A stretch of 64,000 nucleotides of DNA from Pseudomonas psychrophila (lineage in GTDB: Bacteria; Pseudomonadota; Gammaproteobacteria; Pseudomonadales; Pseudomonadaceae), in NCBI RefSeq assembly GCF_001043005.1, contig NZ_JYKZ01000009.1, positions 62,001-126,000 of the forward strand, read 5' to 3'. The notes under the pieces are model-generated. The model ran no database searches and was not told the DNA's origin. It saw only the letters and a program-made list of their open reading frames with translations. Both the position numbers and the translations under genes were made by a program. The number at the start of each line of letters is the position of its first letter. Positions within the stretch are counted from its first letter, which is position 1. Shown in pieces: positions 16,971-25,474 of this stretch.

Positions 16971-16999
16971 GGGCAGACGGGTTCCCTCTTGACGATCAA

Positions 17000-17557
17000 T
17001 CAGTGCAGCGAAGGTTTGGCTGGCGCAGGTTCAGCGGTTTTTTTGGTTTCGGTGAACAGCAGCAACGGTGCGACACGCAGGTATTCCATCACTTCCATGT
17101 AGTCGCTTTCGCCATCTTCGGACTCTTCAAGTGCATCTTGCACCTGGGCGATGGCGGCGAGGTCGCGCAGCACTTCGTTGGCTTCATCGCTCAACGAGTA
17201 GGCACGGCGGGTCAGGCCGAAACCCGACAGGAAACCCTGGCACCACTGGCCCAACGCAGCCGCGCGGTCAGGCAGAGGCGCATCATCGGTCGGTAACAAC
17301 AGCACAACGGTCATGTCATCGCTGGTCAATTCGCCCTTGACCATCTCTTGCAATCCGATCAAGGCATTGCGTACGTTGTCTTGTGGCTCACTTGCCAACA
17401 GCTCGCTGGCTTCAACCAACCAGCTTTCGGCATCAAAACCGGCCCCAGCACAGCTGCGACCCAACAAGTGGCCGTGCAGTTCAGCAGGGGAAACGGAGTG
17501 GCCGCTGGCGGTCAGCAGGGTTACAAAGGCTTGATACGGAGAATTCTGAATAGGCAT
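17000..17557 (-). CDS. YgfB/UPF0149-family protein
   Basis: 185 residues, all-helical, with the family's SPAELHGHLLGRSCAG opening segment and the C-terminal ALGQWCQGFLSGFGL and SEDGESDYMEVMEYLRVA stretches. First gene of the ygfB-pepP-ubiH-ubiI operon. In P. aeruginosa a YgfB protein has been linked to control of ampDh3 and beta-lactam resistance. Whether that holds for this species is inference. Confidence 0.92.
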   Translation of the reverse strand: MPIQNSPYQAFVTLLTASGHSVSPAELHGHLLGRSCAGAGFDAESWLVEASELLASEPQDNVRNALIGLQEMVKGELTSDDMTVVLLLPTDDAPLPDRAAALGQWCQGFLSGFGLTRRAYSLSDEANEVLRDLAAIAQVQDALEESEDGESDYMEVMEYLRVAPLLLFTETKKTAEPAPAKPSLH

Positions 17558-17679
17558 GGTCAGCTAGGCGCCAAGCGGCGCTATGTCTAGAATGGAGGGC
17601 TTGTATCCTAGCATCGGCAGACGTGCCAGACCATCGAGGCGTCAGTCCCCATCCATCAGAAAATTCACAGTAGGACACA

Positions 17680-17889
17680 ATGGAAGACACCGACCTGCAT
17701 GCACTGATGGCTAGACTCGAGTTGCTGATTAGCCGAGTCGAGCAACTAAACCGCCAAAACGCACTCTTAATTGCTCAGGAAAAGACTTGGCGCGAGGAAC
17801 GCGCGCACCTCATTGAAAAAAACGAAATCGCCCGACACAAGGTGGAATCGATGATTTCGCGCCTCAAAGCCCTGGAGCAAGACTCATGA
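17680..17889 (+). CDS. TIGR02449-family coiled-coil protein
   Basis: 69 residues, almost entirely one coiled coil: MARLELLISRVEQLNRQNALL, then REERAHLIEKNEIARHKVESMISRLKALEQ. The small family (TIGR02449) is always encoded directly before zapA in pseudomonads. Its ATGA overlap with zapA (17886-17889) implies coupled translation and suggests a cell-division role similar to that of ZapB, although this is inferred. Divergent from ygfB across a 122-bp promoter region. Confidence 0.9.
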   Translation: MEDTDLHALMARLELLISRVEQLNRQNALLIAQEKTWREERAHLIEKNEIARHKVESMISRLKALEQDS

Positions 17890-18203
17890 GTTCAAGCAGT
17901 AGCGTCACCGTGCATATCCTCGATAAAGAATATTCGATCATGTGCCCCCAGGAAGAGCGGAGCAATCTGGTGAGCGCTGCCCGTTATCTGGATGGAAAAA
18001 TGCGCGAAATCCGCAGCAGCGGCAAAGTCATTGGTGCCGACCGTATCGCCGTGATGGCTGCTCTGAATATCACCCACGATCTGCTGCACAAGCAGGAAGT
18101 CGCCGAAGTTCAAACCAGCAGCTCCACCCGTGAGCAGGTGCGCGACTTGCTGGAACGCGTTGATCTGGTGCTGGCCACTGATCCGAACGAACGTCAAAGC
18201 TGA
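17886..18203 (+). CDS. zapA: Cell division protein ZapA
   Basis: 105 residues. The N-terminal domain reads VTVHILDKEYSIMCPQEE, then NLVSAARYLDGKMREIR, the diagnostic ZapA pattern, followed by a C-terminal coiled coil. ZapA cross-links FtsZ protofilaments at the division ring. Its four-base overlap with the TIGR02449 gene and the 6S RNA directly downstream reproduce the classic zapA-ssrS-fau arrangement. Confidence 0.95.
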   Translation: MSSSSSVTVHILDKEYSIMCPQEERSNLVSAARYLDGKMREIRSSGKVIGADRIAVMAALNITHDLLHKQEVAEVQTSSSTREQVRDLLERVDLVLATDPNERQS

Positions 18204-18223
18204 TTCAAAACGTTACTTTGGGG

Positions 18224-18229
18224 TATACT
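18224..18229 (+). promoter_or_regulatory. -10 element of 6S RNA promoter
   Basis: TATACT lies seven bases before the expected 5' end of 6S RNA. The -35 region overlaps the end of zapA and is not a good match to consensus. Confidence 0.6.
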
Positions 18230-18235
18230 CGCGCC

Positions 18236-18413
18236 ACTCCCTGGAGTATTCGCCAGTTAGCGATGTCCCTGAGCCGATTCGCACTACCCTGGAGCTTGCA
18301 CGTTGGGCCGGTGTGCATGTCCGCTAGACGGAAAGCCTTAAGGTCTACTGCAACTTCCACCTTGAACTTTCGGGTTCAAGGGCCAAGCCGACAGCGGTAC
18401 GTCGGGGAGCCTG
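18236..18413 (+). ncRNA. ssrS: 6S RNA
   Basis: The interval between zapA and 5-formyl-THF cyclo-ligase holds a noncoding RNA with 6S hallmarks: CCCTGGAGTATTCGCCAGTT near the 5' end, the GAGCTTGCACGTTGGGCCGG stretch of the central bubble region, and a complementary 3' closing strand near GGGGAGCCTGATTTC. A TATACT -10 box at 18224-18229 fits a start near 18236. 6S RNA mimics an open promoter and binds sigma70 holoenzyme in stationary phase. The 3' end is estimated to within ~10 bases. Confidence 0.9.
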
Positions 18414-18498
18414 ATTTCCTAGCGCAATGCCAGCCACCTGCTGGCATTGGCTTCCACGAGCCACCCTGCGGTGAACTCGTCCTTGAACAGCACGCCCT

Positions 18499-19104
18499 AT
18501 GAACGAACCTGCGACGCCTACCCGCCCGCAACTTCGCCAAATGCTGCGCAAAGCCCGCCGCGACCTGTCGCCGTGCGAGCAACGCCAGGCCGCCCGCGGC
18601 CTGTACCGGCAACTGGCACAGCACCCGCTGTTTCGCCGCGCCAAACACATATCCCTTTATCTGCCCACCGACGGTGAAATCGATCCGCGTCTGCTGCTGC
18701 GCGAAGCGCAGCGCAGGGGCAAGATCACCTACCTGCCGGTCCTCAGCGCCTGGCCCAAGACCAAGATGGTCTTTCAGCGGATTGCTCCCGGCGAGAAGCT
18801 GATCCCCAACCGGTTTCGCATTCTAGAACCACGCATCAATCGCGCACGTCAACGCAAGGTCTGGGCGCTGGACCTGGTGTTGTTGCCATTGGTGGGGTTT
18901 GATCCCGCGGGGGGACGATTGGGTATGGGCGGCGGTTTTTATGACCGCAGCCTGGCGTATCAGGCACGACGCCAAAGCTGGCGCAAGCCGACGCTTTTGG
19001 GGTTGGCCCACGAGTGTCAGAAAGTCGAAAATCTGGCCCAGGCCAGTTGGGATGTACCTTTGCAGGGCACCGTCTCTGACAGGCAGTGGTACGTCGCCCG
19101 CTGA
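18499..19104 (+). CDS. 5-formyltetrahydrofolate cyclo-ligase
   Basis: 201 residues. The N terminus has RQMLRKARRDLSPCEQRQAA, the substrate region has ISLYLPTDGEIDPRLLL, and the C-terminal nucleotide-binding signature is PLVGFDPAGGRLGMGGGFYDRSL (about 134-156). It converts 5-formyl-THF to 5,10-methenyl-THF with ATP. Cotranscription behind 6S RNA (ygfA/fau position) is conserved in gammaproteobacteria. Confidence 0.95.
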   Translation: MNEPATPTRPQLRQMLRKARRDLSPCEQRQAARGLYRQLAQHPLFRRAKHISLYLPTDGEIDPRLLLREAQRRGKITYLPVLSAWPKTKMVFQRIAPGEKLIPNRFRILEPRINRARQRKVWALDLVLLPLVGFDPAGGRLGMGGGFYDRSLAYQARRQSWRKPTLLGLAHECQKVENLAQASWDVPLQGTVSDRQWYVAR

Positions 19105-19111
19105 CAACCAG

Positions 19112-19134
19112 GGCATCACCGTTCAAGTGATGCC
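19112..19134. terminator. Hairpin after cyclo-ligase gene, weak terminator
   Basis: GGCATCAC and GTGATGCC form a perfect 8-bp stem with a 7-base loop between the two convergent genes. No U run follows on either strand, so termination by it is uncertain. Confidence 0.45.
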
Positions 19135-19146
19135 TTCGATCAGGTT

Positions 19147-19296
19147 TTAGCGTTTGAAGGGTTGTACTTGCTGTTGTGTCAGTTCAATTGGCTCGTCAAT
19201 CGAATTTGACCAGAGACTTTGTGCATAACCCGTTGTAACCACACCCAAACCGAACAAAATAACCAGCATCCACAGTAAATCCGGTTTGCGTTTCAT
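19147..19296 (-). CDS. Small single-span membrane protein (49 aa)
   Basis: Below the usual length threshold. Translation starts MKRKPDLLW, then a hydrophobic span (MLVILFGLGVVTTGYA, about 10-25), then a polar tail beginning SLWSNSIDEPIEL and ending PFKR. A GGGGGG run six to eleven bases before the ATG could serve as Shine-Dalgarno. A positively charged N terminus, one membrane helix and a short acidic/polar tail look like a genuine small inner-membrane protein; I believe similar ORFs occur in other pseudomonads but cannot check. Function unknown. Confidence 0.7.
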   Translation of the reverse strand: MKRKPDLLWMLVILFGLGVVTTGYAQSLWSNSIDEPIELTQQQVQPFKR

Positions 19297-19490
19297 CGAT
19301 TGCCCCCCTTCAGGCAAATCAACACGATGACAGCAACGGTTTTTGTTATAGGCCGTGCAGCAGCGTCAAGCTTCAAAGCCGGGCATTCTGCGGCAACACG
19401 AACACACACGCAAACTCTGGCGTCAACCGACTGTCGGTTTATCAAAATGTTGCCAGACAAAATAACCACAGCATGTTTCTGGAGTAGAAA

Positions 19491-19940
19491 ATGGCCTACT
19501 GGTTGATGAAATCCGAGCCTGACGAGTTCTCGATCAAAGACTTGCACACGCTCGGCGAAGCGCGCTGGGACGGCGTGCGCAACTACCAGGCGCGCAACTT
19601 TATGCGAGCCATGGCAGTAGGGGACCTGTTCTTCTTTTATCACTCCAGTTGCCCGCAGCCTGGGATTGCCGGGATTGGTCGCATCAGTGAAGCCGCCTAC
19701 CCGGACCCGACCGCCCTCGACCCTGAAAGCCATTATTTCGACCCCAAGGCCAGCGCCGAAAAAAACCCGTGGAGCGCACTACAGGTCGCCCACGAGCAGA
19801 CTTTCCCCAAAGTGATCAAGCTCGACTACCTCAAGCAACAAACGGCCCTGGCCGAAATGCCACTGGTCCAAAAAGGCAGCCGCCTTTCAGTGATGCCCGT
19901 TACGGATGATCAATGGGCAGCAGTGATGGCGTTGTTGTAA
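19491..19940 (+). CDS. EVE-domain protein
   Basis: 149 residues, one EVE (PUA-like) domain covering the whole chain: YWLMKSEPDEFSIKDL at the start, WDGVRNYQARNFMRAMAVGDLFFFYHS, and VMPVTDDQWAAVMAL at the end. EVE domains are related to YTH and are thought to recognise modified nucleobases; stand-alone EVE proteins of this size are widespread in proteobacteria without a known substrate. No restriction or modification gene is nearby, so this looks like the housekeeping type. Confidence 0.93.
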   Translation: MAYWLMKSEPDEFSIKDLHTLGEARWDGVRNYQARNFMRAMAVGDLFFFYHSSCPQPGIAGIGRISEAAYPDPTALDPESHYFDPKASAEKNPWSALQVAHEQTFPKVIKLDYLKQQTALAEMPLVQKGSRLSVMPVTDDQWAAVMALL

Positions 19941-19952
19941 ACACCTGTGACC

Positions 19953-20039
19953 TGTGGGAGCGGGCTTGCTCGCGATGGCATCACCGCGGTTGTACTGGCA
20001 GACCGCGCCGCCTGCATCGCGAGCAAGCCCGCTCCCACC
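19953..20039. repeat. REP doublet
   Basis: TGTGGGAGCGGGCTTGCTCGCGATG and its reverse complement GCATCGCGAGCAAGCCCGCTCCCACC bracket a 40-bp centre. Located 13 bp after the EVE gene. Confidence 0.9.
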
Positions 20040-20168
20040 ACTCACCTCGCTTCGTAGTAAGCAACATCCTGTATTCCCGTCTACGCTCTGGTCTTCCTTT
20101 GACTGGCATCAAGTCGTAATCGCCTTGAGAACGTCAAACTAGAGCGCTCTGTGACACAGGATGTCGGC

Positions 20169-21134
20169 ATGTCTAGCAATTCCCGCATTTCCCATTATTT
20201 CGTTATTCCCCTGGCTGTCCTGCTGATCGCAGCAGGCGGGTTCGGGTATTGGAAATCCCAGCACGACAGCCTCCCTGAAGGCATCAGCATGGGCAACGGT
20301 CGACTCGAAGCCACAGAAGTACAAATCGCAGCCAAAACCCCGGGCCGCCTGGCCGAAGTGCTGGTCGACGAAGGTGACCGTGTGACCCAGGGCCAACTGT
20401 TGGCTCGCATGGATACCCGCACCCTGGAAGCCAGTCGCGCGCAAGCCGAAGCCGAAGTGCTGCGGGCCCGCCAAACCCTGGCCGCCAATGAAGCCAACGT
20501 GCAGTTGCGCAAAAGCGAAAAACTGCTGGCCAGCCAGGAGCTCACGCGCTTTCGCCAACTGTCACAGCGCGGTTTTGCCAGCGGCCAGCAACTCGACCAG
20601 CAACAGGCCAGGTTCGATACCAGCAACGCAGCAGTCGTGGCAGCACAGGCCCAGGTGGCAGCCGCCAAGGCTGCCATCGGCTCATCCGAAGCCCAGGTTG
20701 CGCAACTCACCAGCGAAATCGATGACAGCAGCCTGCGCGCGCCCATCAACGGCGTGATCCAATTGCGCCTGGCCGAACCCGGCGAAGTGCTGGGCGCAGG
20801 CGGACGAGTCTTTATGATGATCGACCCCAGCGACCAGTACATGAACCTGTACATGCCGGCTTCAGTGGTCGGCAAGCTGACCGTTGGCGCTGACGCCCGC
20901 ATCGTGCTCGACGCCCTGCCCGACCAGGCGCTGCCGGCCAAAATTGCTTTTGTCGCAGCCAAATCGCAATTCACGCCCAAAGAAGTCGAAACCCGCGACG
21001 AACGACAAAAACTGGTATTTCGCGTCAAGCTGCGCCTCACCGACCCAAGCGCCGTGCCACAGGCCAAGCCGGGCATGCCGGGGGCGGGTTATGTACGAAC
21101 CGCAGACGTAGCCTGGCCGGCCAATCTGCAATGA
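20169..21134 (+). CDS. HlyD-family periplasmic adaptor (YhiI-like)
   Basis: 321 residues from ATG 20169. The upstream in-frame GTG at 20151 is less likely because AGGA sits between the two. One N-terminal membrane anchor (about 10-28), a barrel-sandwich half (AAKTPGRLAEVLVDEGDRVTQGQLLARMD), a long helical hairpin (about 85-190), then the second half (SLRAPINGVIQLRLAEPGEVL). It overlaps the next gene by four bases. The adaptor-ATPase-permease order matches yhiI-rbbA-yhhJ of E. coli and suggests an export or membrane-associated assembly. Confidence 0.9.
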   Translation: MSSNSRISHYFVIPLAVLLIAAGGFGYWKSQHDSLPEGISMGNGRLEATEVQIAAKTPGRLAEVLVDEGDRVTQGQLLARMDTRTLEASRAQAEAEVLRARQTLAANEANVQLRKSEKLLASQELTRFRQLSQRGFASGQQLDQQQARFDTSNAAVVAAQAQVAAAKAAIGSSEAQVAQLTSEIDDSSLRAPINGVIQLRLAEPGEVLGAGGRVFMMIDPSDQYMNLYMPASVVGKLTVGADARIVLDALPDQALPAKIAFVAAKSQFTPKEVETRDERQKLVFRVKLRLTDPSAVPQAKPGMPGAGYVRTADVAWPANLQ

Positions 21135-23863
21135 GCGACCTGGCGATCAACGCCAGTGGCATCAACCACTGGTATGGCAAACAGCAGGCGCTGTTCGACA
21201 TAGCCTTCAGCCTGCCAAAAGGCACGCGCTGTGGACTGATAGGCCCGGACGGTGCGGGTAAATCGAGCCTGCTGGGGTTGATTGCCGGGGTCAAAAAACT
21301 CCAGCAAGGTAACCTTGAAGTGCTTGGTGGCCCGATTGACGACCGCCGCCATCGCAACACCCTGTACCCACTGATCGCATTTATGCCCCAGGGACTGGGG
21401 GGCAACCTTTATCCCGAATTGTCGATCAGCGAGAACATCCGTTTTTTTGGCACCTTGTTCGGTCTGTCAAAAGAGGACTGCGAACAACGCATGGCCGAGC
21501 TGCTCAAGGCCACCGATCTGGAGCGTTTTGCCGAACGCCCGGCTGGCAAGCTGTCGGGGGGAATGAAGCAAAAACTCGGCCTGTGTTGCGCGTTGATCCA
21601 CGAACCGGATTTACTGATCCTCGACGAACCCACCACTGGGGTTGACCCACTTTCCCGTCGACGCTTCTGGGAACTGGTGGATGACGTGCGCAGTCAGCGC
21701 CCGCAACTGACGCTTCTAGTGGCTACGGCCTACATGGAAGAGGCCGAGCAGTTTGAGCACTGCCTGATGCTCGATCGCGGCAAATTGATTGCCGCCGGTT
21801 TAAGCCAGGAACTGGCGACTGTCACCGCTACCGGCAAGCTCGACGAGGCCTTCACCCACTATCAGGGCGACAGCGGTCACAATAACGAGCCTTTGGTGAT
21901 CCCGCCTCGAGTCAGCGACAACAGCGACATCGCCATTGAGGCCCATGACCTGACCCTGAAATTCGGCGACTTTACGGCCGTGAACAACGTCAGTTTTGCC
22001 ATCGGCCGAGGAGAAATCTTCGGCTTTTTGGGCTCCAACGGCTGCGGTAAAACCACCACCATGAAGGTCCTGACCGGGCTGATGCCGGCCACCGAAGGCA
22101 GCGCCAAACTGCTCGGCAACCCGGTGAATGCCAAAGACCTGGCCACCCGCAAACGCGTGGGTTTTATGTCGCAAAGCTTCTCGCTGTACGGCGAGTTAAG
22201 CGTGCGACAAAACCTTGTGTTGCACGCCCAGCTGTTCGACCTGCCCAAGACCGAAAGCCAGGCCCGTATCGAAGAGCTGATTGAGCGCTTCGACCTCGGC
22301 GATGTGGCGTCACAACAGTCCGGCGAATTACCGCTGGGCCTGCGCCAACGCTTGTCACTGGCGGTAGCCGTGCTGCACCGCCCCGAAGTTCTGATCCTTG
22401 ATGAGCCAACCTCGGGGGTCGACCCGGCCGCCCGTGATGACTTCTGGCGGCTGCTGATCGAGCTGTCACGCGAGCAGGGGGTGACCATCTTTTTGTCCAC
22501 CCACTTCATGAACGAAGCCCAGCGCTGCGACCGCATCTCATTGATGCACGCGGGTAAAGTTTTGGCCTGCGACACGCCCGATGCACTGCAACAGCAATTC
22601 AAGGGCGACACGCTGGAAGCGGCATTTGTCACCTGTCTGGAACAGGCACAAAACGACCAGGGCGCCAGCCCTGCGACTGAGGCCGAGCCAGTCGCCACAC
22701 CCGTAGCCAATGCTGCGCCGCCCGTCAGCAAAAAGGGGTTTAGCCTGACCCGGCTGATCGCCGTGGCCAGCCGCGAGTCCAAAGAATTACTGCGCGACAA
22801 AGTGCGCATGGCGTTTGCCTTGCTGGGCGCCGTGTTCATGATGGTGATATTCGGCTACGGTATTTCTCTCGACGTCGAGAACCTCGCCTTCGCCGTCTAC
22901 GACCAGGACCAAACCCCCCAAAGTCGTGCCTACCTGGAAGCCTTCCGCAGCTCGCGCTATTTCGAAGAGCACGCCCCAATCCGCAGCTCAGATGAATTGC
23001 ACAAACGCTTGCAGCGCTCCGAAATCAAAATTGCCCTGGAAATACCGCCCGGGTTTGGACGTGACCTGTATGCCGGTCGCCAGCCCACGGTCGCCGCCTG
23101 GCTGGACGGCGGCATGCCCTTCCGGGCCGAAACCAGCCGCAATTACGTTGAAGCGGTACATACCGCCAACCTTGAGCAGCTCTCCACCCTCAGCAGCCAG
23201 ACACAAAACAAACAAGCGGCGGCCAAGCTCGAAACCCGTTTTCGCTACAACCAGGACGTGATCAGTGTGAATGCCATCGGCCCCGGCGTGATGGCGCTTA
23301 TCCTCGCGTTTATCCCGGCCATGTTGACCGCGCTGGGCATCGTGCGCGAAAAGGAACTGGGGTCGATTACCAACTTCTATGCCACGCCCCTGACCCGTCT
23401 CGAATTCCTGCTCGGCAAGCAGGCTCCCTATCTGGCCGTGAGCCTGGTCAATCTGGCCTTGTTGGTGGCGATGAACCGCTGGCTGTTCGGCGTTCCATTC
23501 AAGGGTAGCGGGGTAACGCTGGCGCTTGGCGGACTGCTGTATGTGCTGGCCACCACCAGCATGGGCTTGCTGATTTCCGCCTTCACGCGCACGCAGATCG
23601 CGGCGATTCTGGGCACCATGATCATCACCAGCTTACCGACCATTCAGTTCTCCGGGCTGATCGTGCCGCGCTCCTCGCTTGAGGGTTCGGCGGCACTGAT
23701 GGGCATGCTGTTCCCGGCCGGGCACTTTCTCGACATTGCCGTAGGCACCTTCACCAAAGCCTTGGATCTGCGCCAGTTGTGGCCGCAATGCCTGGCGCTG
23801 CTGGGGTTCTTTGTGGTCTTTACCGGGCTGAGCCTGATCATGCTCAAGAAGCAGGAGGTTTGA
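21131..23863 (+). CDS. rbbA: RbbA-type double ABC ATPase fused to ABC-2 permease
   Basis: 910 residues, near the 911 of E. coli RbbA. Two nucleotide-binding domains: first Walker A GPDGAGKSS (about 38-46) with LSGGMKQKLGL and LILDEPTTGVDP; second Walker A GSNGCGKTTT (about 299-308), a degenerate signature LPLGLRQRLSL and LILDEPTSGVDP. From about residue 555 an ABC-2 permease domain with one span, a ~170-residue periplasmic loop and five more spans. E. coli RbbA is a ribosome-associated ATPase, yet the architecture and operon partners also fit a drug exporter. It overlaps both neighbours. Confidence 0.92.
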   Translation: MSDLAINASGINHWYGKQQALFDIAFSLPKGTRCGLIGPDGAGKSSLLGLIAGVKKLQQGNLEVLGGPIDDRRHRNTLYPLIAFMPQGLGGNLYPELSISENIRFFGTLFGLSKEDCEQRMAELLKATDLERFAERPAGKLSGGMKQKLGLCCALIHEPDLLILDEPTTGVDPLSRRRFWELVDDVRSQRPQLTLLVATAYMEEAEQFEHCLMLDRGKLIAAGLSQELATVTATGKLDEAFTHYQGDSGHNNEPLVIPPRVSDNSDIAIEAHDLTLKFGDFTAVNNVSFAIGRGEIFGFLGSNGCGKTTTMKVLTGLMPATEGSAKLLGNPVNAKDLATRKRVGFMSQSFSLYGELSVRQNLVLHAQLFDLPKTESQARIEELIERFDLGDVASQQSGELPLGLRQRLSLAVAVLHRPEVLILDEPTSGVDPAARDDFWRLLIELSREQGVTIFLSTHFMNEAQRCDRISLMHAGKVLACDTPDALQQQFKGDTLEAAFVTCLEQAQNDQGASPATEAEPVATPVANAAPPVSKKGFSLTRLIAVASRESKELLRDKVRMAFALLGAVFMMVIFGYGISLDVENLAFAVYDQDQTPQSRAYLEAFRSSRYFEEHAPIRSSDELHKRLQRSEIKIALEIPPGFGRDLYAGRQPTVAAWLDGGMPFRAETSRNYVEAVHTANLEQLSTLSSQTQNKQAAAKLETRFRYNQDVISVNAIGPGVMALILAFIPAMLTALGIVREKELGSITNFYATPLTRLEFLLGKQAPYLAVSLVNLALLVAMNRWLFGVPFKGSGVTLALGGLLYVLATTSMGLLISAFTRTQIAAILGTMIITSLPTIQFSGLIVPRSSLEGSAALMGMLFPAGHFLDIAVGTFTKALDLRQLWPQCLALLGFFVVFTGLSLIMLKKQEV

Positions 23864-24981
23864 TGCACAAGCTCTCGCACATCCTGCGCCTTGGCCTTAA
23901 AGAGCTGACCAGCCTGCGCCACGACAGCGTGTTGCTGCTGTTTTTGTTCTACGCCTTCACTGTGGCGATTTATATGCCCGCTGCCGGATCGATTATCGGT
24001 GTTCACAACGCCAGCGTTGCCATCGTCGATGAAGACCACAGCGCCCTGTCACGCAAGCTTGCGCAATCACTGCTGCCCCCGGAGTTTCAAGCCCCGCAGG
24101 CCCTGCCCTACGATCAACTGGACCAGTCGATGGACAGCGGCAAGTACACATTTGTGATCAACGTGCCGGTCAACTTTCAAGCCGACTTGCTGGCCGGACG
24201 TGAGCCCAGCGTGCAGGTCAACGTTGATGCCACGGCCATGAGCCAGGCCTTTATGGGCGCGGGTTATATCGGACGAATCTTCCAGCGCGAGCTGCTCAAC
24301 TACACCGGCCAGGCCGACGCGGCAGCAAAAACACCGGTGCTGATCAGTAATCGGGCACTGTTTAATCCGAACTTGGAAGGCGGATGGTTTTTGGCCGTCA
24401 TCCAGATCGTCAATAACATCACCATTCTGGCTATTGTGCTGACAGGCACCGCCCTGCTGCGAGAGCGGGAACACGGCACACTGGATCACTTGCTGGTGCT
24501 GCCATTGACGGCGCTTGAAATCATGCTGGCGAAAATCTGGAGCAACATGCTGGTCGTGGTGCTGTGCACCTGGATATCACTGGAAGTGGTGGTGAAGTGG
24601 GCGCTGGGTGTGCCGTTGGCGGGGTCGCTGACCCTGTTTTTACTGGTCACTGCGCTCTACCTGTTTGCCAGCACCGCACTGGGGATCTTCCTTGCGACCC
24701 TGGCCCGTTCAACGCCGCAATTCGGTTTGCTGGCAATCCCGGTAATTATCCCGATGCTTCTGCTTTCGGGCGGCAGTACGCCGCTGGACAGCATGCCCCA
24801 ATGGTTGCAATGGGTGATGCAATGCTCGCCGTCGACCCACTTCGTGAGCCTCAGCGCGGCGATACTGTTCCGTGATGCCGGGGTGAATGTGGTGTGGCCG
24901 GACTTGTTGGCGCTGGCCGCCATCGGGCTGGTGTTCTTCGCCATTGCGCTGGCGCGGTTTCGCAAGAGTTTGGCGTCGTAG
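23863..24981 (+). CDS. ABC-2 type permease (YhhJ-like)
   Basis: 372 residues from ATG 23863, which shares its A with the stop of rbbA (TGATG), preceded by AGGAGG. One N-terminal span (about 18-40), a periplasmic domain (about 45-170), then five spans with the family's LREREHGTLDHLLVLPLTALEIMLAKIWSNM loop. Third member of the adaptor/ATPase/permease operon, size close to E. coli YhhJ (374). Two permease units (this and the RbbA C-terminal half) would make the membrane pore. Confidence 0.92.
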   Translation: MHKLSHILRLGLKELTSLRHDSVLLLFLFYAFTVAIYMPAAGSIIGVHNASVAIVDEDHSALSRKLAQSLLPPEFQAPQALPYDQLDQSMDSGKYTFVINVPVNFQADLLAGREPSVQVNVDATAMSQAFMGAGYIGRIFQRELLNYTGQADAAAKTPVLISNRALFNPNLEGGWFLAVIQIVNNITILAIVLTGTALLREREHGTLDHLLVLPLTALEIMLAKIWSNMLVVVLCTWISLEVVVKWALGVPLAGSLTLFLLVTALYLFASTALGIFLATLARSTPQFGLLAIPVIIPMLLLSGGSTPLDSMPQWLQWVMQCSPSTHFVSLSAAILFRDAGVNVVWPDLLALAAIGLVFFAIALARFRKSLAS

Positions 24982-24985
24982 CGTA

Positions 24986-25013
24986 GAGCCCTCTCCCATA
25001 GGGAGGGGCTTTG
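24986..25013. terminator. Probable terminator between yhhJ-like and FliL-like genes
   Basis: AGCCCTCTCCC/GGGAGGGGCT hairpin with one bulged base, followed by a short T stretch. It lies between two convergent genes. Confidence 0.5.
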
Positions 25014-25018
25014 AGCCT

Positions 25019-25423
25019 TTACTGAACAATCAAATTGTTAAACAGCAAATCGTCCACCATCGGCTTGCCGGTCTCATCGCTCATCACCTGCCGGATCTGC
25101 TTCAAGGCTTCCTGACGCAGCTTCTCCTTGGCCTCGACGCTGCCCAGGGTTTCGCTGGTCTGTTGGGTAAACAGCCCCACCAACTGATTGCGAATCAACG
25201 GGTCATTAGCTTTAACCGCCTTTGCCGCCTCGGGGCCCGTCACGCGCAAGGAAATATCGGCCTTGTATACCTTGAGCTTCGAGCTGCCATCCAGGCCGTA
25301 GTTACCCACAAACGGCGGGCTCAGGCTTATGTAGCTGACCTTGTCGCCGCCTTCTTGCGCCTCTTCTCCAACCGCCGCCATCGGCAAGGACAGGGCCAGC
25401 ATCAACATGATCCACGCTTTCAC
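25019..25423 (-). CDS. FliL-like secreted protein outside a flagellar operon
   Basis: 134 residues starting at GTG 25423, five bases after AAGGAGC; the upstream in-frame start has no such site. A signal peptide (about 1-19) replaces the transmembrane helix of true FliL. The body has SYISLSPPFVGNY, KVYKADISLRVTG and the C-terminal RQEALKQIRQVMSDETGKPMVDDLLFNNLIVQ typical of the FliL family. FliL supports stator function in flagella; this paralogue lacks other flagellar genes around it, so its target is unknown. A homologue occupies the same place in P. aeruginosa. Confidence 0.88.
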   Translation of the reverse strand: MKAWIMLMLALSLPMAAVGEEAQEGGDKVSYISLSPPFVGNYGLDGSSKLKVYKADISLRVTGPEAAKAVKANDPLIRNQLVGLFTQQTSETLGSVEAKEKLRQEALKQIRQVMSDETGKPMVDDLLFNNLIVQ

Positions 25424-25474
25424 AATTCGCTCCTTAATACGGTTGGGTGCAAGCATACGGGGCTGCTTGCGGGC

